In this document: in pieces, positions 19,871 to 28,425 of the stretch
How positions within the stretch are numbered: position 1 is the stretch's first letter
Layout: each line of letters starts with the position of its first letter
DNA from: Aliirhizobium wenxiniae
GTDB lineage: Bacteria > Pseudomonadota > Alphaproteobacteria > Rhizobiales > Rhizobiaceae
Direction of reading: 5' to 3'
DNA length: 64,000 bases
Assembly: GCF_019511445.1 (NCBI RefSeq)
Contig: NZ_JAEUAN010000006.1
Coordinates: 185,360 to 249,359, forward strand
Position numbers and translations under genes: made by a program
The notes under the pieces: model-generated
What the model was told of the DNA's origin: nothing
The model's input: the letters and a program-made list of their open reading frames with translations, nothing else
Databases searched by the model: none

Positions 19871-21184
19871 CTAATCGCGCGCTATTGCATGGAAAAACGT
19901 GCCGGTTACCGACCCTCGTTTTCCACCTGACGGGCCGATTTCGACGCCGCGGCCGTCTGCAATCATAGCGAGAGGTTGGTCGTTTCCGGCGTCAATGACG
20001 CGTGCGTAATGGAACTCGTGGCCACGGATCAGATCCCCGCCCGCTCCGATCGCGGAAGGACCGAGCAATCGAGCCTGGCGGTAACCGAGGTTCATCTTGC
20101 GTTTGGCAAAGCTGGTGGAGTGGGAGAGCAGCCCGGTCATGGCATGGGTCACGCCATCGGGATCCTCCAGCGCTTCGCCCAGAACCATGTAGCCGCCGCA
20201 TTCGCCATGCACGGGTTTTGTTTCGGCGAAGGCCTTCAAGCCCGCCTTGAAATTCGTTGCCTCCGCCAGTCCTCCGGCATGAAGTTCGGGATAACCGCCA
20301 GGCAGCCAGCAGATATCGCAATCTGCCGGTGGCGCGTCATCGGCAAGCGGTGAAAAGGGCACGATTTCGGCTCCCATGGCGCGCCATTGCCGTTTGATGT
20401 GCGGATAAAGAAAAGTGAAGGCCGCGTCTTCGGCGAGCGCGATCCGCTGGCCGGGCGGCGAAATCGCCTTCTCCGTCGAACCTATTGAAATATCAAAGGG
20501 TTTGGCGGCCTGAAAAATCGCGTCGAGATCGAGCGACTGCTCCATAGCGTCCGCCAGCCGGTCGATATGGGCATCCATTTCCGGGTGTTCGCTGGCCTGA
20601 ACAAGCCCTAGATGGCGTTCCGGCAGCGTCAGTGTGGGGTCGCGCAGCACGGTTCCTACGACCGGAAGGCCAAGCGCCTCGATCGCATCGCCGGAGAGTT
20701 TTTTGTGCCTTTCGCTGCCGGCGCGGTTCAGCACGCAGGCGGCCATTTTCACCGCCGGATCATAGTTCATGAAGCCGCAGGCAATCGCCGCGGCCGTCTG
20801 GCTTTGACCCGAGACATCAAGCACGAGAAGTACGGGCAGGCCGAAAAGCCGCGCAAGATCCGATGCCGCACCGGAGCGGTTGGGCTCGGTGACGATGCCG
20901 TCGAACAGGCCCATGGCGCTTTCGATCAGGAGCAATTCGGCATCTTGCGCCTGTTCGCGGGCCAGATGGCGCAGAAGATCCGGCGCCATTGCCCAGCTGT
21001 CGAGATTAAGGCCAGGCAGGCGGGTCGCCGCTTCGTGAAAACCGGGATCGATATAGTCCGGCCCGGTCTTGATGCCGCGTACTTTTACGCCGCGCCGCTG
21101 AAATGCCCTGAGCAGGCCGATCGTCACGCTGGTCTTGCCGGAACCGGAGCGCGGAGCGCCGATAATGAGCGCGCGCGCCGTCAT
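19871..21184 (-). CDS. cobB: Hydrogenobyrinic/cobyrinic acid a,c-diamide synthase CobB
   Basis: A 437-residue glutamine-dependent amidotransferase that amidates the a and c side chains of the corrin ring. The N-terminal P-loop is GAPRSGSGKTS (residues 9-19), with the conserved KTGPDYIDP segment following. The C-terminal type-I GATase-like domain has nucleophile Cys329 in GECGGYMVLGE and the GHEFHYARV motif. The start overlaps the cobA stop by 4 bases, so the two are coupled. Length is normal for the family. Confidence 0.96.
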   Translation of the reverse strand: MTARALIIGAPRSGSGKTSVTIGLLRAFQRRGVKVRGIKTGPDYIDPGFHEAATRLPGLNLDSWAMAPDLLRHLAREQAQDAELLLIESAMGLFDGIVTEPNRSGAASDLARLFGLPVLLVLDVSGQSQTAAAIACGFMNYDPAVKMAACVLNRAGSERHKKLSGDAIEALGLPVVGTVLRDPTLTLPERHLGLVQASEHPEMDAHIDRLADAMEQSLDLDAIFQAAKPFDISIGSTEKAISPPGQRIALAEDAAFTFLYPHIKRQWRAMGAEIVPFSPLADDAPPADCDICWLPGGYPELHAGGLAEATNFKAGLKAFAETKPVHGECGGYMVLGEALEDPDGVTHAMTGLLSHSTSFAKRKMNLGYRQARLLGPSAIGAGGDLIRGHEFHYARVIDAGNDQPLAMIADGRGVEIGPSGGKRGSVTGTFFHAIARD

Positions 21185-21966
21185 GACTGAGTGCCCGAAA
21201 GGATGGCCTGCATCGACACGATTCTGCCGATGACAATCAGTGCCGGTGCAGCAAAGTTCCGGCGCTGCACTTCCGCTTCGACTGTTGCAAGCGTTGCCGT
21301 CATCGAGCGCTCGTCCGGCGTCGTTGCCGCCATCAGCACGGCGACCGGTGTGTCGGCGGCAAGTCCGCCTTCCATCAGAAGCCTTGCTATCGTGCCGATG
21401 GTGCTGACCCCCATATAGACGACGATAGGCTCGCCTGTCTTTGCCAGCGCCTTCCAGTCGAGATCGCCCGGAGTTCCCGCTGCGTGGCCGGTGGCCAGTG
21501 TGATCGAACGGCTGATGCCGCGCATGGTGGCGGGAATATTGGCGGAAGCGAGCGCAGCCAGCGCCGATGTCATGCCGGGCAGCACGCGGAAAGGAATGTT
21601 TTCCTTCACCAGCGCCTCGGCTTCCTCGCCGCCGCGACCGAAGATGAACGGGTCGCCGCCCTTCAGCCGCAACACACGCTTACCGGCCTTGGCGAGTTCG
21701 ATCAGTTTCGCGGTGATATCGTCCTGCGCCACGGAAGGTTTTCCGCCCCGCTTGCCGACGAAGATCAGCTCTTTCGTTCGCGCAAGAGCCAGGACTGCGT
21801 CGGAAACCAGCGCGTCGTGGACGATCACATCCGCCTTCGTCAATGCATCGGCAACTTCCAGCGTTAGATAACGCGGATGGCCCGGACCTGCGCCAGCCAG
21901 CCAGACATGGCCGGGCGCAAATTCCGGTGCTTCGACGATTTCTTCGAACAACTCATTCACGGACAT
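21181..21966 (-). CDS. cobA: Uroporphyrinogen-III C-methyltransferase (SUMT) CobA
   Basis: A 261-residue SAM-dependent enzyme that methylates uroporphyrinogen III at C2 and C7 to precorrin-2, the entry point of the pathway. It shows VWLAGAGPGHPRYLTL, VIVHDALVS, VGKRGGK and RLKGGDPFIFGRGGEE, which are hallmarks of SUMT. The ATG at 21966 (AAAGG seven bases upstream) is preferred over a TTG six bases earlier. No CysG oxidase domain is present. It is divergent from cbiD with a 47-base gap. Confidence 0.96.
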   Translation of the reverse strand: MSVNELFEEIVEAPEFAPGHVWLAGAGPGHPRYLTLEVADALTKADVIVHDALVSDAVLALARTKELIFVGKRGGKPSVAQDDITAKLIELAKAGKRVLRLKGGDPFIFGRGGEEAEALVKENIPFRVLPGMTSALAALASANIPATMRGISRSITLATGHAAGTPGDLDWKALAKTGEPIVVYMGVSTIGTIARLLMEGGLAADTPVAVLMAATTPDERSMTATLATVEAEVQRRNFAAPALIVIGRIVSMQAILSGTQS

Positions 21967-22013
21967 ATGCAAACCTTTTGCCGGCCGGTTGCGGCCGGGC
22001 TATAGAAACGGCC

Positions 22014-23135
22014 ATGGAACCGGCCATTGAAGAAGAAAGCAAGAACCTGCGTCGTGGCTGGACCACGGGAACCTGCGCTGCGGCCGCAGCCAAGGCGGCC
22101 TGTCTTGCGTTGATGACGGGTGAATTTCCGGCCTTGGTCGAGGTAACGCTGCCTGGCGGACAACGCCCGGCCTTCGCTCTCGCCATGGAGGAAAAGGGCA
22201 ACAGTTTTGCCAAGGCTGGCATCGTCAAGGATGCCGGCGACGATCCCGATGTCACTCATGGCGCATTGATCATGAGCACGGTGCGTCGCGGTTCGCCCGG
22301 TTCCGGTATCACTTTCAAGGCGGGACCGGGGGTGGGCACGGTAACACGGCTCGGTCTGCCGCTGCCGCCGGGTGAGCCGTCGATCAATCCGGTGCCGCGC
22401 AAGATGATCGCTCAGGCTATCTCCGAAGTCTGCCATGGCGAAAAGGATTTCGAAGTCGAAGTTTCTGTTGCCGATGGCGAGAAGATTGCCGAGCGCACCC
22501 TCAACGGCCGGCTTGGAATTCTTGGCGGCATATCCATCCTCGGAACGACCGGGATCGTCATTCCGTTTTCCTGTGCGTCCTGGATCCATTCCATCTGGCG
22601 CGGCATCGATGTGGCGCGCGCAGCCGGTCTCGATCACATTTCCGGCGCGACCGGCAACATGTCCGAGAAGGCGGCTCAAGCCCATCACGGCCTCTGCGAG
22701 ATCGCGCTGATCGATATGGGCGATTTCGTTGGCGGCATGTTGAAATATGTCCGAAGTCATCCGGTGCCGAAGGTGACGATCGCCGGCGGCGTTGCCAAGA
22801 TGACCAAGCTTTCCCAAGGCATGCTCGATGTGCATTCCAAGCGCGGGTTGGCCGATCTCGACGCCCTTGCCAAGGTCGCGGCCGAAGCTGGTGCGGATGC
22901 CGATCTTGTGGCGCGCATTGCAGCGGCCAACATGGTTTCTCACGCCTTCCAGCTTGCTGAGGAAAGCGGACTTCAACTCGGCGACCATATCGCGGCTCGC
23001 GCCTGGAAAACGGCGGCCAAGGCGCTTCGCACACCAGATATTGCCCTGGAAATTCTGGTCTTCGATCGGCAAGGACAACTTGTCGGCAAGACGCATTTCA
23101 CGCCTTCCGATCATTCCGAACCCTTGCCCTCCTGA
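22014..23135 (+). CDS. cbiD: Cobalt-precorrin-5B C1-methyltransferase-type protein CbiD
   Basis: A 373-residue CbiD family protein. Hallmarks are [15 protein letters not shown] near residue 14 and the glycine-rich [16 protein letters not shown]. CbiD methylates C1 with loss of the two-carbon fragment in the cobalt-early pathway. Here it sits among cobalt-late genes (CobG, CobN) while CobF, which does the C1 methylation in Pseudomonas denitrificans, is not seen, so it probably fills that step. The start ATG matches the conserved N-terminus; an upstream extension would overlap cobA. The 3' end overlaps cobM (opposite strand) by 25 bases. Confidence 0.94.
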   Translation: MEPAIEEESKNLRRGWTTGTCAAAAAKAACLALMTGEFPALVEVTLPGGQRPAFALAMEEKGNSFAKAGIVKDAGDDPDVTHGALIMSTVRRGSPGSGITFKAGPGVGTVTRLGLPLPPGEPSINPVPRKMIAQAISEVCHGEKDFEVEVSVADGEKIAERTLNGRLGILGGISILGTTGIVIPFSCASWIHSIWRGIDVARAAGLDHISGATGNMSEKAAQAHHGLCEIALIDMGDFVGGMLKYVRSHPVPKVTIAGGVAKMTKLSQGMLDVHSKRGLADLDALAKVAAEAGADADLVARIAAANMVSHAFQLAEESGLQLGDHIAARAWKTAAKALRTPDIALEILVFDRQGQLVGKTHFTPSDHSEPLPS

Positions 23136-23908
23136 TCTTTGCTGAACTGATCCCAGCCCGGCCGGAAACGCCTTACATAGTCTGCGTTGTATAGCTGGCT
23201 CTCGACAAAATCGGATGCGCCGAGACCTTTACCGACAAAGATCAGTGCCGTGCGTTCGGCCGGCTCTTCCGCCAGCTTTGCCTCTATATCGGCAAGTGTG
23301 CCACGGATGATCCGTTCTTCCGGCCATGAGGCACGCACAACGATCGCCACCGGGCAATCTGAGCCATAAAGTGGTGTCAGCTCCTCGACAATCTTTCCGA
23401 GCGCATGGATTGCGAGATGGATCGCCAGGGTCGCGCCTGTCGCGCCAAAAGCCTTCAGCGTTTCACCTTCCGGCATTTTCGACGCACGGCCGGAAACGCG
23501 GGTCAGAACGAGGCTCTGGGCCACTTCCGGGATCGTCAGTTCGCGTTTCAACGCGGCAGCGGCCGCGGCGAAAGAGGGTACACCCGGTGTCAGCGTATAA
23601 TCGATCCCATGCTTTTCCAGCCGGCGGATCTGCTCGGCCACTGCGCTCCAGACGGAGAGATCGCCGGAATGCAGCCGCGCCACGTCTTTACCTTCCTTGT
23701 GGGCAGCAAGATATTCCGCTTCGATCTCATCCAGCGAAAGCGAACCGGTATCGACGATACGGGCATCCTTCGGGCACCAGTCGAGCAATTCCTTCGGCAT
23801 GATCGAACCGGCATAAAGGCAGACCGGTGAGCGGGCGAGAATATCGCGGCCGCGTACGGTGATAAGGTCTGCAGCACCCGGTCCGGCGCCGATAAAATGG
23901 ACGGTCAT
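23111..23908 (-). CDS. cobM: Precorrin-4 C11-methyltransferase CobM
   Basis: A 265-residue tetrapyrrole methylase that adds a methyl group at C11 of precorrin-4. The N-terminus reads [19 protein letters not shown] and is followed by [13 protein letters not shown], typical of CobM/CbiF. The segment [16 protein letters not shown] is the conserved SAM-site loop. The start overlaps the cobE stop by 4 bases. Confidence 0.96.
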   Translation of the reverse strand: MTVHFIGAGPGAADLITVRGRDILARSPVCLYAGSIMPKELLDWCPKDARIVDTGSLSLDEIEAEYLAAHKEGKDVARLHSGDLSVWSAVAEQIRRLEKHGIDYTLTPGVPSFAAAAAALKRELTIPEVAQSLVLTRVSGRASKMPEGETLKAFGATGATLAIHLAIHALGKIVEELTPLYGSDCPVAIVVRASWPEERIIRGTLADIEAKLAEEPAERTALIFVGKGLGASDFVESQLYNADYVRRFRPGWDQFSKDQEGKGSE

Positions 23909-24291
23909 GCGTTTTCTTTCGTTTCGGCAAGCGCGCAGGTGGCGCCCTGCGAAATCAGGCGCGGTACGATGATTTCTGATGTTTTTCCCGCCGCTGCCAG
24001 CGCAGCACCTTCCGAAAGGCTGGAGGACAGTGTCTTGGCAAGGCTGTGGCGGGACACGGTTTTTGTCCGCGGCTCGGCTTCCATCAGGGCATCATCGGCA
24101 ATGATATGGAGCGGCAACTTCAGCATTTCGGCCAGTTGCAAAATGCCCGGTTCTTCCCGCTTGATCTCGCCTGTGGCCAGTGCCGCAATCGATTCACGTG
24201 AAATCCTTGCTTCCAGGCAGGCTGCATCGAGTGCCGATAGAAGCTCTTCGCGGGTGCTGCCCTTGCGGCAGCCGAGACCGGCCACGATCAT
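23905..24291 (-). CDS. cobE: Cobalamin biosynthesis protein CobE (CbiG C-terminal domain)
   Basis: A 128-residue protein equal to the C-terminal domain of CbiG. It starts [20 protein letters not shown], the conserved glycine/cysteine loop of the family. Its precise role in the aerobic pathway is not well defined. The ATG at 24291 is supported by AAGGGA eight bases upstream and a 4-base overlap with the cobL stop, rather than a GTG at 24318. It is coupled on both sides in cobL-cobE-cobM. Confidence 0.92.
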   Translation of the reverse strand: MIVAGLGCRKGSTREELLSALDAACLEARISRESIAALATGEIKREEPGILQLAEMLKLPLHIIADDALMEAEPRTKTVSRHSLAKTLSSSLSEGAALAAAGKTSEIIVPRLISQGATCALAETKENA

Positions 24292-25538
24292 GATTGCATT
24301 CCCTTCGTCCAGCTCCACTGGGTCACCGGCATGGCCGGCTTCCAGCCCTGCATCGATCCCACTGGCGCTGCACGCGAGACGTCCATGCGAATGAGATTGC
24401 CGCCGAGTTTTGCCTGTGCGGCCAACAGGACGGCTTCCATTTCCAGCGTCACGGCATTGGCGACCAGCCGGCCGCCCGGCTTGAGTGCCTTTACCGCCGC
24501 ATCGAAGACGCCCGGCTCACTGCCGCCGCCGCCGATAAAGATCGCATCCGGCTGCGTCAGGCCTTTCAGTGCCGCCGGTGCCTCGCCTTCGATCAGCACC
24601 AATGCCGGTACACCGAACCTGGCTGCGTTGCGCCTGATCCGCGCTGCGCGCTCGGCATGTGCTTCGATGGCCGTCGCCCGCATCGATGGATCCGCCAGCA
24701 TCCATTCAATGGAAATCGAACCCGAACCGGCGCCGATATCCCAAAGCAACTCGCCACGCCGCGGGCTGAGTGCCGCTAGCGTGAGCGCCCGGATTTCCCG
24801 TTTGGTGATCTGTCCATCATGTTCGAAAAGCGCATCATCCAGACCGAAACCACGCGGCAGGATGCGCGCGCCTGCATCGGCGATAACCTCGATTGCGACG
24901 ACATTGAGGACATTGATATCCTGCAGTGCAAACTCACCTGCCGTGCAGGAGCGCATCGTCTCCGCTTCGCCACCCAGGGCTTCCAGCACCGTCATTTCAG
25001 ATCGGCCAAAGCCGCTCTCGGTCAGCAGTTCCGCCAGTTCCTCCGGGCCTTTTTCGTCGGAGGTCAGGGCAATGATCCGTCTGCCGGGATGTAGCAGTGA
25101 TCGGATCAGATCGAGCGGCCGGCCATGCAGCGAAACCGTTTCTATATCCTGCAGCGGCCAGCCGAGCCGTGAAGCTGCGAGCGAGAAAGCTGAAGGTGAT
25201 GGATAGGTCGTGAACTCATCGGAACCGACATGGCGCGACAGGGTGACGCCAACGCCGTAAAAGAAGGGATCGCCAGAGGCGAGAACGCAGACTCGTCTCC
25301 CTCTCAATGCCACGACATCGCGCATCGCCGCATCGAACGGGGTTGGCCATGGTCGTGCCTCGCCTTTTATGAGCGATGCCGCCAACTCCAGATGCCGCTT
25401 GCCACCAAAGACCACGGAAGCGTCCGCAATCGCGGTCCGGGCACTGTCGCCTAGGCCTTTCACGCCATCTTCGCCGATCCCGACAATGGACAGCCAGCGG
25501 CTTTGGTTTAAAGCTTCTCTTACTGATTCAGGAGGCAA
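24288..25538 (-). CDS. cobL: Precorrin-6Y C5,15-methyltransferase (decarboxylating) CobL
   Basis: A 416-residue two-domain enzyme that methylates C5 and C15 and decarboxylates the C12 acetate. The N-terminal CbiE-like domain carries WLSIVGIGEDGVKGL and ASGDPFFYGVG. The C-terminal CbiT-like methyltransferase domain (from about residue 240) has DIGAGSGSISIEW. The only start compatible with the conserved N-terminus is TTG at 25538, one base away from the divergent cobK start. A weak GGAGTAGG lies upstream, inside cobK. Confidence 0.94.
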   Translation of the reverse strand: MPPESVREALNQSRWLSIVGIGEDGVKGLGDSARTAIADASVVFGGKRHLELAASLIKGEARPWPTPFDAAMRDVVALRGRRVCVLASGDPFFYGVGVTLSRHVGSDEFTTYPSPSAFSLAASRLGWPLQDIETVSLHGRPLDLIRSLLHPGRRIIALTSDEKGPEELAELLTESGFGRSEMTVLEALGGEAETMRSCTAGEFALQDINVLNVVAIEVIADAGARILPRGFGLDDALFEHDGQITKREIRALTLAALSPRRGELLWDIGAGSGSISIEWMLADPSMRATAIEAHAERAARIRRNAARFGVPALVLIEGEAPAALKGLTQPDAIFIGGGGSEPGVFDAAVKALKPGGRLVANAVTLEMEAVLLAAQAKLGGNLIRMDVSRAAPVGSMQGWKPAMPVTQWSWTKGMQS

Positions 25539-25539
25539 T

Positions 25540-26307
25540 TTGACCTACTCCATCCTCATTCTGGGCGGTACGGCGGAAGCCAAGGCGCTCGCCGCCCAGC
25601 TTTCGACAAGCCCCGATTACGATATCCTGCTGTCGCTTGCCGGTCGCACCAAGACGCCAGCCGAACAGCCGGTGCCCGTGCGCGTCGGCGGTTTCGGTGG
25701 TGCCGAAGGACTGGCAGCATTCCTGCGCGAAAAGTGTGTCGACCTGCTGATCGATGCGACACATCCGTTTGCCGCGAACATTTCCCGCAATGCCGCTGAA
25801 GCAGCAGCGTTGGCGGGCAAGGATATCATGGCGCTTCGCCGGCCGGCGTGGTCGCGACAGAAAGGCGATCGCTGGCAGGAGGTCACCGATATTGCCGCTG
25901 CCGTTGCCGCGCTCAATATTGCCCCGCGCCGCGTGTTCCTGACGCTCGGCCGGCAGGAGCTCCTGCCTTTTGAAGTGATGCCGCAGCATTCCTATCTGGT
26001 GCGCAGCGTCGATCCTGTCGAGCCGCCGCTGAAGCTGCCGACCGTGTCCTATATCACCGCGCGCGGCCCTTTTTCCGAAGCGGACGAGATCCTGCTGCTT
26101 GAACAGCATGCGATCGATCTCATCGTCTCGAAGAACAGCGGCGGTGTTTCGAGCGTCGGCAAGATCAGCGCTGCCAGACGGCTCGGCATCGAGGTCATTC
26201 TGATCGAACGCCCTCGACTGCCGGATGTGCCATCGGCCAGAAGCGTAGAAGAGCTTGCCGGCATGGTGCGTCACTGGAAGCTCTCCCGCAGAAAGCGCGG
26301 CGAATAA
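25540..26307 (+). CDS. cobK: Precorrin-6A reductase CobK
   Basis: A 255-residue NADPH-dependent reductase that reduces precorrin-6A to 6B. The N-terminus ILILGGTAEAKALA is the nucleotide-binding loop. IDATHPFA and the late VSKNSGGVSSVGKI are further family motifs. The start is TTG at 25540 with AGGAGG at 25529-25534, five bases away; no ATG fits. That ribosome site lies on the complement of cobL codons 2-3 (Pro-Pro). The 3' end overlaps the opposing cobJ by 37 bases. Confidence 0.95.
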   Translation: MTYSILILGGTAEAKALAAQLSTSPDYDILLSLAGRTKTPAEQPVPVRVGGFGGAEGLAAFLREKCVDLLIDATHPFAANISRNAAEAAALAGKDIMALRRPAWSRQKGDRWQEVTDIAAAVAALNIAPRRVFLTLGRQELLPFEVMPQHSYLVRSVDPVEPPLKLPTVSYITARGPFSEADEILLLEQHAIDLIVSKNSGGVSSVGKISAARRLGIEVILIERPRLPDVPSARSVEELAGMVRHWKLSRRKRGE

Positions 26308-27035
26308 ACGATCGGGTTTTGGCCGCCCCGCTCGATCAGCCGGGTTTCGACTGTTCCGACGATCACGCAGGTCGCCATGTCGGCCATATCGCCCTGCGCT
26401 TCTTCGAGCGGCACGATGCGGATCGCCTCGTCAGGTCGTCCCGCTGCACGGCCAAAAATCACCGGGACCGAGCCGGGCAAATGGGCGCGCAGTATGTCGA
26501 AAGCCTCGCCCAGCTGATGCGGGCGCGCCTTGCTGATCGGATTGTAGAAAGCCATGACGAAACCGGCTGTCGCCGCGGCAACCAGCCGCTTCTCGATGAT
26601 CGCCCATGGCTTCAGGTTGTTCGACAGCGAAATGGCGCAGAAATCATGCCCGAGCGGTGCACCGGCCTTGGCCGCAACCGCCAGCATGGCGGTCACGCCC
26701 GGCACGACGGAAAGCTCAATCTCGCGCCACTCGGCCGGGCCGTCATCGATTGCTTCGCAAACCGCCGCTGCCATGGCGAATACGCCGGGATCACCACCGG
26801 AGACGACGCAGACCTTGCCGCCATTGGCCGCCATTTCCAGAGCCGCCCTGGCGCGTGCCAGTTCCTCGCGATTGTCGGAGGCGTGGCGGCGCTGGTCAGG
26901 CCTGAGGTTCAGGCGGTCTATATACGGAAAATAGCCGAAAAAGTCGGTCGATGCCGTAACTGCCGCCAACGCCTCCGGCGTCATCTGATCGGGATTGCCG
27001 GGGCCGAGGCCGACAACGGTCAGCGACCCGGTCAT
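26271..27035 (-). CDS. cobJ: Precorrin-3B C17-methyltransferase CobJ
   Basis: A 254-residue tetrapyrrole methylase that methylates C17 and drives ring contraction. Motifs are LTVVGLGPGNPDQMTPEAL at the N-terminus, FFGYFPYIDRL, and CVVSGGDPGVFAMA. MAFYNPISKARPHQL is also characteristic. It is the last gene of the long minus-strand cob transcript. The start overlaps the cobI stop by 4 bases. Confidence 0.96.
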   Translation of the reverse strand: MTGSLTVVGLGPGNPDQMTPEALAAVTASTDFFGYFPYIDRLNLRPDQRRHASDNREELARARAALEMAANGGKVCVVSGGDPGVFAMAAAVCEAIDDGPAEWREIELSVVPGVTAMLAVAAKAGAPLGHDFCAISLSNNLKPWAIIEKRLVAAATAGFVMAFYNPISKARPHQLGEAFDILRAHLPGSVPVIFGRAAGRPDEAIRIVPLEEAQGDMADMATCVIVGTVETRLIERGGQNPIVYSPRFLRESFQ

Positions 27036-27799
27036 TCGCTGGCTCCGGTCTTTTCCCCCTGCGGCCGGTTGGTCCAGCCGGGAACGAGCACGATGGAGAA
27101 ATAGGGCGCAGGGCTTTCGTCGCGTGTCTCCAGCCGTTCCGCCGCGCCATTCGCCATGGTGCCGCGCTCGACATAAAGCGCACCCGAGAGCTTTCCGACG
27201 GATGCCAGTGCACGGCGGATTTTCGGCAGGTTACGGCCAACCTTCATAATTACGGCGCCATCCGTAACTGCGAGCCGTTCGGCGAGCTTTTCTTCCGACA
27301 GCGTGCCGGGCAACACGCTCAAAATATCGTCACCCTGCACCAGCGGCAGGCCGGTCATAGACCAGCAGCCTGACATGGCGGTGACGCCTGCAATCACGTC
27401 TGCCTGGTAACGATCCTTCAGCCGCAGATGCAGATGCATGTAGGAGCCGTAGAACAACGGATCGCCTTCGCTCAGCACGGCAACATTCTTGCCGGCGTCG
27501 AGATAGGCGGCGATCTCTTCGGCTGAGTGATCGAAGAAATCGTTGATCGGGTTTTTGTAGTCGGCCTCGTCCTTATGGGTCTCGATCGTCACCGGGTAGA
27601 CGAGCGGCAGTTCCACCGTGCCGGGGCGGATATGCGCCTCGACGATGGCGCGGCCATTGCCGGTAGACCCCTTCTTGCAGAAGAAGGCGACGACATCAGC
27701 CTCTTGAACAGCGCGTACCGCCTTCAGCGTCATCAGTTCCGGATCGCCCGGACCGGTTCCGACGCCGGTCAGCTTGCCCTTTATGATCGCAGCGTTCAC
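27032..27799 (-). CDS. cobI: Precorrin-2 C20-methyltransferase CobI
   Basis: A 255-residue tetrapyrrole methylase that converts precorrin-2 to precorrin-3A. The motif KLTGVGTGPGDPELMTLKAV follows a GTG start at 27799 that overlaps the cobH stop by 4 bases. The alternative upstream in-frame extension would lie over cobH. NVAVLSEGDPLFYGSYMH is the conserved second loop. Chain length is typical. Confidence 0.96.
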   Translation of the reverse strand: MNAAIIKGKLTGVGTGPGDPELMTLKAVRAVQEADVVAFFCKKGSTGNGRAIVEAHIRPGTVELPLVYPVTIETHKDEADYKNPINDFFDHSAEEIAAYLDAGKNVAVLSEGDPLFYGSYMHLHLRLKDRYQADVIAGVTAMSGCWSMTGLPLVQGDDILSVLPGTLSEEKLAERLAVTDGAVIMKVGRNLPKIRRALASVGKLSGALYVERGTMANGAAERLETRDESPAPYFSIVLVPGWTNRPQGEKTGASE

Positions 27800-28425
27800 A
27801 GTCCGGCCCTCGCGAGCGCGTTGACGGCGGCCGCCGTCATCGCCGAGCCACCCATGCGGCCGCGCACCACTGCATAGGGAATGTCGTGAACGGATTCCAT
27901 CAGCGCTTCCTTGCTTTCCATCGCGCCGACGAAACCGACCGGCATGCCGATGATTGCGGCCGGGCGCGGCGCTCCGGCATCCAGCATTTCCAGGAGACGG
28001 AACAGCGCCGTCGGTGCATTGCCGATTGCAACGACTGCTCCTTCCAGCTCGTCCCACAGGTCAAGTGCTGCTGCCGAGCGCGTGTTGCCGATTGTTCTTG
28101 CAAGTTCCACGGTGCGGCTGTCGCGCAGGGTGCAGATTACCTGGTTTTTCGCTGGCAATCTCGCACGGGTCACGCCATGCGCCACCATTTCGGCGTCGCA
28201 ATAAATCGGTTTTCCGGCTTTCAACGCAGCGCGTGCCGCCTCGACAAAATCATTCGAGAAGCGGAAATGCTCTGCCGCTTCCACCAGCCCGCAGGCATGA
28301 ATCATGCGCACTGCGATATCGGCCTGTTCCTCTGTAAAGGCGGAAAGATCGGCCTCCGCGCGAATGATCGCGAATGACTTTTCATAGATCGCATCGCCGA
28401 CGCGGATATAGTCGTAGTGGGTCAT
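27796..28425 (-). CDS. cobH: Precorrin-8X methylmutase CobH
   Basis: A 209-residue enzyme that moves a methyl group from C11 to C12, giving hydrogenobyrinic acid. It starts HYDYIRVGDAIYEKSFAIIR and contains MIHACGLVEAAEH, which includes the conserved histidine. The C-terminal segment IIGMPVGFVGAMESKEAL is also diagnostic. The start ATG at 28425 overlaps the cobG stop by 4 bases. Confidence 0.96.
   Translation of the reverse strand: MTHYDYIRVGDAIYEKSFAIIRAEADLSAFTEEQADIAVRMIHACGLVEAAEHFRFSNDFVEAARAALKAGKPIYCDAEMVAHGVTRARLPAKNQVICTLRDSRTVELARTIGNTRSAAALDLWDELEGAVVAIGNAPTALFRLLEMLDAGAPRPAAIIGMPVGFVGAMESKEALMESVHDIPYAVVRGRMGGSAMTAAAVNALARAGL

Noticed and set aside
21843..22013. N-terminal extension of cbiD by 57 codons
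   Set aside because: It overlaps cobA on the other strand, has no ribosome site, and CbiD proteins begin at the conserved region after 22014.
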